DNA of 64,000 nt from Gemmatimonadota bacterium (GTDB taxonomy: Bacteria > Gemmatimonadota > Gemmatimonadetes > Gemmatimonadales > Gemmatimonadaceae): the NCBI GenBank assembly GCA_021298835.1, contig JAJTHG010000011.1, forward strand, positions 1 through 64,000, read 5' to 3'. Of the stretch, positions 59,999 to 64,000 are shown one piece after another; the first letter of the stretch is position 1, and every line of letters begins with the position of its first letter. Both the position numbers and the translations under genes were made by a program. The notes beneath the pieces are model-generated. The model was given only the letters and a program-made list of their open reading frames with translations. It ran no database searches and had not been told where the DNA came from.

Positions 59999-61444
59999 GT
60001 GCCCGTGACGGCAAGTGCGGCGGCCCTGCTGGCCCTGCTGCAGGTCGCCGCCGGGGCGCCGCCCGCGGGCGGCCCCCCGGCGCGGGCCCAGACCGACACC
60101 GGGCCGGTCGTCCTCCTCGACCGGTTCTACGCCCAGGTCCTCGCCAACCATCCCGTCGCCCGCGCCGCGCGCCTCGCGCGCGACCAGGCGGCGCAGGACG
60201 TGCGCATCGCGCGCGGGGCGTTCGACCCCACGATCGCGGCCACGTGGGACCGCAAGGCCGAGAAGGGGAGCGCCAAGTACAGCGAGGTGGACGCCGAGCT
60301 CAAGCTTCCCACCATCACCGGCGCCGACGTGAAGGTCGGCTACTCGCGCGGGCTCGGCCCGTCGCTCAACCCGCAGAACGGCACCGCCAACGCGGGGCTG
60401 CTCGCGCTCGGCGTCTCCCTGCCGCTCGGGCAGCGGATCGTCACCGACGAGCGGCGCAACGCGCTCGCGCAGGCGCGGGCCGCCCTCGACTTCGCCGAGG
60501 GCGACCGCCTGAGTCTCGTCAACGGCCTGCTGCTGCGCGCGACGCGCGACTACGCCCGGTGGTTCGAGGCCTGGCGCCGCGCGGCGATCGCGCGCGACGG
60601 CGTCGGGCTGGCGGACTTCCGGCTGCGCGCGGTGCGGCTGCGCCTGGCCAACGGCGAGGCACCGGCGATCGACACCCTCGAGGCGCGGCTCGAGGTCAAC
60701 CGGCGCGAGGGCATTCGCGTGCAGGAGGAGCAGGCGCTCTACGCCGCGACCCTCCTGCTGCAGGCCTACCTGTGGGACGAGCGCGGCCAGCCCGTGGACC
60801 TCGCGGACGGCGCACGGCCCGCGAACGAGGGCTTCGCGACACCGGTGGCCCTCGAGCGCGTCCCCACGTGGCTCGCCGCCGCCGAGCGCGCGCATCCCGA
60901 GCTCGCCAAGGTCGCGGCCCGCATCCGCCAGGTCGAGGCACAGCGGCTCTTCCTCGGGCAGCAGTTCATCCCGTTCGCCGCCCTCGACGTCTCCGCCGTC
61001 TCCGACGCCGACCGCACCGACGGCCTCACCGACGCCGGCGGCTGGGGCGACAACTACAAGTTCGGCGCGACGTTCCGGTCGCCGGTGCTGTACCTGCGCG
61101 AGCGCGGTCGCTTCAGCCAGGTCACCCAGCGGCTCGACCAGCAGCGCCAGATCGAGGCCCAGCTGCGCCGCGACGTCCGCAACGCCGTGCTCGTCGGTGC
61201 CAACGACGTCCGCGCGGTGGACGAGCAGATCGCGCTGCAGGCGGTCACCGTGCAGCAGGCGCGCGGCATGCTCGCCGGCGAGCAGCGGCGCTTCGAGAAC
61301 GGCGAGAGTTCGCTGCTCATCGTGAATCTGCGCGAGCGGCTCGTGCTCGACGAGGAGGTGCGACTCGCTGCCCTCCAGGCGCGCGCGGCGGTCGTCCGCG
61401 CCGAACTCGCCGTGGCCATCGGCGCCCCCGCCCGCCTGCCATGA
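59999..61444 (+). CDS. TolC-family outer-membrane efflux protein
   Basis: This 481-residue protein has a short N-terminal hydrophobic signal (residues 3-18, GTG start), then the TolC repeat: a helical tunnel with two strand pairs. Recognisable pieces are HPVARAARLARDQAAQDVRI and NGLLLRATRDYARWFEAWRR in the first half and LRRDVRNAVLVGANDVRAVD in the second. It forms the trimeric exit duct of the type I system. Its stop overlaps the next ATG (ATGA). Confidence 0.9.
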   Translation: MPVTASAAALLALLQVAAGAPPAGGPPARAQTDTGPVVLLDRFYAQVLANHPVARAARLARDQAAQDVRIARGAFDPTIAATWDRKAEKGSAKYSEVDAELKLPTITGADVKVGYSRGLGPSLNPQNGTANAGLLALGVSLPLGQRIVTDERRNALAQARAALDFAEGDRLSLVNGLLLRATRDYARWFEAWRRAAIARDGVGLADFRLRAVRLRLANGEAPAIDTLEARLEVNRREGIRVQEEQALYAATLLLQAYLWDERGQPVDLADGARPANEGFATPVALERVPTWLAAAERAHPELAKVAARIRQVEAQRLFLGQQFIPFAALDVSAVSDADRTDGLTDAGGWGDNYKFGATFRSPVLYLRERGRFSQVTQRLDQQRQIEAQLRRDVRNAVLVGANDVRAVDEQIALQAVTVQQARGMLAGEQRRFENGESSLLIVNLRERLVLDEEVRLAALQARAAVVRAELAVAIGAPARLP

Positions 61445-63105
61445 CCGCGGGGCCGGCCGCGCGAGCCCCGTGGTGGCTCGCGCGGCGCGGGATCGCGGCG
61501 ACGCTCGTCGTCGCCGTCGCCGTGCTCGCGATGGCCCCGGCCATCGCCAACGGCTTCACCTACGACGACCGCGTCATCATCCAGGACAACGCGCGCGTGC
61601 ACCAGCTCGCCGGCTGGTGGCGGCTGTTCGGGCAGTCGTACTGGCCGCCGCCCGCGCTCGAGGCGCTCTACCGACCGCTCCCGATGCTCGCCTACGCGGT
61701 GCAGTGGACGCTCGGCGGCGGGGCGCCGTGGCTCTTCCACGCGGGCAACCTCGCGGCCTACGCACTGCTGTGCCTCGCCGTCTGGCGGCTCGCGACGGAA
61801 CTGCTGCCGCCCGGGGCGGCGCTCGCCGTCGGTGTCCTGTTCGCCGCGCATCCGGTGCACGTCGAGCCGGTGGCCAACATCGTCGGCCTCGCCGAGCTGG
61901 GGATGGCGTTCGGGACCGTCGTCGCGCTCGGCGCCTACCTCGCGTGGCGCGAGCGCGGACCGTCGCCGGGCCGCACGCTCGCCGTCGTCGCGGGCGCCGC
62001 CCTCGCGGCCTTCTCGAAGGAGCAGGGGGTGCTCGTCCCCCTCGTGCTGCTGCTGGCGGAGCTGACACTCGTCACCGATCGCCGTCCCTGGTGGGGCCTC
62101 GTGCGGCACGGGCTGCCGCTCGCGGCGGCGCTGGTGGTGGTGCTGGGGGCGTACGCCGTGCTGCGCAGCCGCGCCGTCGCGACGTGGGACGACGCCCCGG
62201 CGGGGCTCTGGATGGTGCTGTCGCCGGCGGACCGGCGCTGGACGATGCTCGGCGTGGCGGCCGAGTGGGGGCGCCTCCTGCTGTGGCCGGCGCGGCTCGC
62301 CGTCGAGTACTCGCCGCCGCACGTCGTGGTCCACCGGGGCTGGTCCCCCGAGCTCCTGCCAGGGGTGGTGGTCCTCGCGGCCGGGGCCGCACTCGGCGCG
62401 CTGTCGTGGCGACGGGTGCCCGTCGCCGCCTTCGGCCTCGGGCTCGCGGCGGTGGCGCTGCTCCCTGCGTCGAACGTGTTCGTGCCCACCGGCGTGATCC
62501 TCGCCGAGCGGACGCTGCTGCTGCCGAGTGTCGGAGTGCTGCTGGCGATCGGGGCGTGGGGGGCAGCGCTCTGGCGCGAGCAGGCCCCGGAGCCCGTCGT
62601 GCGCCGCCTCGCGGCTTGGGGCGTCGCGCTGCTCGCCGCGGCCGGGGCGACGCGGGCGGCCCTCCGCACGACGACCTGGCGCGACGACGCGACGCTGCTC
62701 GCGACGGCGACCGCCGAGACGCCGCGGAGCTACCGCCCGTGGTACCTCCTCGGCCAGCGGCACGTGCGCGAGGGGCGCGTCGCCGAGGCCGAGGTGGCGC
62801 TTCGCCGGGCGGTGACGCTCTTCCCGGACGACTACGGCGCGCTCGCGCTCCTCGGTGACCTCTACCGTCGGCAGGACCGCTGCGGCTCGGCGGTCCCGCT
62901 GCTGGAGCGGGCGCTGCTGGTGTATCCCGACGGCGCCGATGCGCGGGTGAACCTGGTCGCCTGCGCGATCGGCCTCGGGCGCTTCGAGGCGGCCCGGCGG
63001 TTGGCGGCGGACGGTGAACGGCGCGGCATCGAACCGGCGGCCTTCCGGGCGCTGCGCCGCCTTGCCGACTCGATCGAGGTCCGGGCGCGCCGCGGCGCAC
63101 CCTAG
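61441..63105 (+). CDS. TMTC-like multi-pass membrane protein with TPR repeats
   Basis: This 554-residue protein has about ten membrane segments in residues 15-395 and a C-terminal TPR region (about 415-545). NGFTYDDRVIIQDN gives the N-terminal acidic pair of the GT-C fold and FAAHPVHVEPVANIVGLAEL matches the TMTC/DUF1736 signature, a family that transfers mannose to proteins in eukaryotes. The bacterial role is unknown. Its ATG overlaps the TolC-like stop (ATGA), so it is made with the exporter and may glycosylate the exported protein. That link is inference. Confidence 0.8.
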   Translation: MTAGPAARAPWWLARRGIAATLVVAVAVLAMAPAIANGFTYDDRVIIQDNARVHQLAGWWRLFGQSYWPPPALEALYRPLPMLAYAVQWTLGGGAPWLFHAGNLAAYALLCLAVWRLATELLPPGAALAVGVLFAAHPVHVEPVANIVGLAELGMAFGTVVALGAYLAWRERGPSPGRTLAVVAGAALAAFSKEQGVLVPLVLLLAELTLVTDRRPWWGLVRHGLPLAAALVVVLGAYAVLRSRAVATWDDAPAGLWMVLSPADRRWTMLGVAAEWGRLLLWPARLAVEYSPPHVVVHRGWSPELLPGVVVLAAGAALGALSWRRVPVAAFGLGLAAVALLPASNVFVPTGVILAERTLLLPSVGVLLAIGAWGAALWREQAPEPVVRRLAAWGVALLAAAGATRAALRTTTWRDDATLLATATAETPRSYRPWYLLGQRHVREGRVAEAEVALRRAVTLFPDDYGALALLGDLYRRQDRCGSAVPLLERALLVYPDGADARVNLVACAIGLGRFEAARRLAADGERRGIEPAAFRALRRLADSIEVRARRGAP

Positions 63106-63218
63106 CGAGAGGCCGCCGCGCCCCTTGCCGTCTTCGCGTCCCGCCACCACACGTTAAGGGCTGTACGGCGCGGCCCGGGCTCGGAGCGGACCCCGGCGTC
63201 GCGTCCGGCCCCCGCCGA

Positions 63219-64000
63219 ATGGACCACGCCTCTCCCGACCTCTTCGTCGGCCTGATCGGCCTGTGGACGCAGACCGCCGTGACGCTCCTCCTCGCGGCGC
63301 TCTTCGGCGTGCTGCAGCGCAGCGGGTGGCGCCGGACGTACTTCACGGTCTGGGCCGAGGCGTGGGTGGCGATGCTGTGCGCGCTGGTGCCGCTGCTCAT
63401 CCGATACTCGCTCCGGGTCTTCCCCGACGCGCTCGCGACCGTGACGGCGTCGCAGGACGGGGCGGTCTCCGCCGTGCTGTACATCGCCTTCCAGGCGGCC
63501 AGGGTCCACGGCTGGTGGTTGCTGCTCGCGGGGACGCTCATGTACACGCGCGGCTTCAACGCCCTCGGGCGGCGCCGCGGTGCCCAGGGGGCCGCGCTCA
63601 CGTTCGCGGTCGTGTCCCTGCTCGTCGGGCGGGACCTCGAGACCGCCATCGCCCTGCAGGCCCCGCTCGTGACGGCCGCGAGCGCCTTGGCCGGCTGGCA
63701 CCTCCTCACCCTCCGCGCCGCGCGTCGCGGGGTGGGCAGCTCGGTCACGGGCGGCGTGTTCATGGCCCTCGCGGTCGTGGGCGCGGCGTACGGCGTGGCG
63801 TTCGGCCTCGCCGCCGCGGGGATGCGTGGTCCCCCGGCCCTCGAGCTCCTGCGCACCTACCACCCGTACGTTGACTTGCCGCTGCAGATGCTGCTGGGGT
63901 TCGGCATGGTGGTCATTCAGATGGAGGATGCCAAGCGCGAGGTGGATGACGCGCGCACCGAGCTCGCCGTCTCCAATGACGCCCTGCGCCGGCTGGCGAA
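63219..64000 (+). CDS. Multi-pass membrane protein, truncated by window end
   Basis: An open frame from ATG 63219 continues past the right edge with about 260 residues visible. It has seven or so hydrophobic segments (about residues 10-230) starting with LFVGLIGLWTQTAVTLLLA, then a charged coiled-coil (MEDAKREVDDARTELAVSND). This layout of 7TM sensor followed by a coiled-coil fits a membrane histidine kinase or diguanylate cyclase, as in other genes of the window, but the output domain is not seen. The 113-base gap before it contains GTTAAG as a weak promoter candidate. Confidence 0.75.
   Translation, partial: MDHASPDLFVGLIGLWTQTAVTLLLAALFGVLQRSGWRRTYFTVWAEAWVAMLCALVPLLIRYSLRVFPDALATVTASQDGAVSAVLYIAFQAARVHGWWLLLAGTLMYTRGFNALGRRRGAQGAALTFAVVSLLVGRDLETAIALQAPLVTAASALAGWHLLTLRAARRGVGSSVTGGVFMALAVVGAAYGVAFGLAAAGMRGPPALELLRTYHPYVDLPLQMLLGFGMVVIQMEDAKREVDDARTELAVSNDALRRLA

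Overview
The window is about 64 kb of very GC-rich, densely coded bacterial DNA with strong G/C preference at third codon positions. Gene content points to a Gram-negative (diderm) aerobe: LptF/LptG, MlaE/MlaD, an Oar-like TonB-dependent receptor, heme A biosynthesis, type IV pilus motors and a TolC-type export system. The mix of Oar-like receptor, DUF4397 lipoprotein, large M28B exopeptidase, many hybrid histidine kinases and GTG starts fits Gemmatimonadota. That placement is inference; no rRNA, tRNA or other phylogenetic marker apart from infA is present. No transposase, prophage, integrase, CRISPR array or tRNA was seen.

Layout. 1-4.2 kb (minus): an ABC exporter, ctaB, ctaA and a 71-residue protein resembling a COX2 membrane segment form one operon. 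4.2-7.7 kb (plus): hybrid histidine kinase and APC amino-acid permease. 7.8-11.9 kb: Oar-like receptor plus DUF4397 lipoprotein, closed by a long perfect hairpin. 12-17.2 kb (minus): lptF-lptG-mlaE-mlaD and a secreted unknown, an outer-membrane lipid transport block. 17.5-23.8 kb: comEA, pilB, pilT, pilC and a PatB/MalY-type C-S lyase. 23.9-29.5 kb: hybrid kinase, M28B peptidase and a coiled-coil/beta-barrel protein. 29.5-31.5 kb is the least orderly part: a protein with a DUF1156-methylase-like segment and about 1.1 kb without a convincing gene. 31.6-37.4 kb: a FadB-like bifunctional enzyme, a kinase, an acyl-CoA dehydrogenase and infA. 37.6-41.2 kb: hybrid kinase, a YbaN/DUF454 protein and a lipoprotein. 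41.2-46.5 kb is a copper island: copA, a CHC-type csoR with a His-rich tail, and three exported proteins of unknown role. 46.5-49.7 kb: M3 peptidase, pnuC, CPBP protease. 49.8-54.7 kb: a phosphodiesterase, two GT4 glycosyltransferases, a DUF2334 deacetylase and an esterase, probably making an envelope glycolipid or glycan. 54.8-56.2 kb (minus): hslR, a small outer-membrane barrel and a CPXCG protein. 56.5-63.1 kb: a type I secretion-like operon (ABC, HlyD, TolC) whose ATPase has lost its normal ATP motifs, coupled to a TMTC-like membrane/TPR protein. A truncated multi-pass protein runs off the right edge.

Two sequence-level patterns cut across the genes. First, a TANCTT box (probably the -10 element) recurs upstream of most transcription-unit starts on both strands, often only 7-10 bases before the start codon, which implies leaderless or near-leaderless transcripts. 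In two cases the first start codon opens a 6-7 codon mini-ORF whose stop overlaps the true gene start. Second, short GC-rich tandem repeats (9 to 21 bp units) sit at gene ends, in intergenic gaps and in frame inside genes; in two arrays the stop codon lies inside the repeat unit.

The strongest candidates for something undescribed are the copper island with its operator-in-spacer promoter and unknown exported proteins, the degenerate type I ABC exporter tied to a TMTC-like protein, and the COX2-like small protein at the head of the heme A operon.
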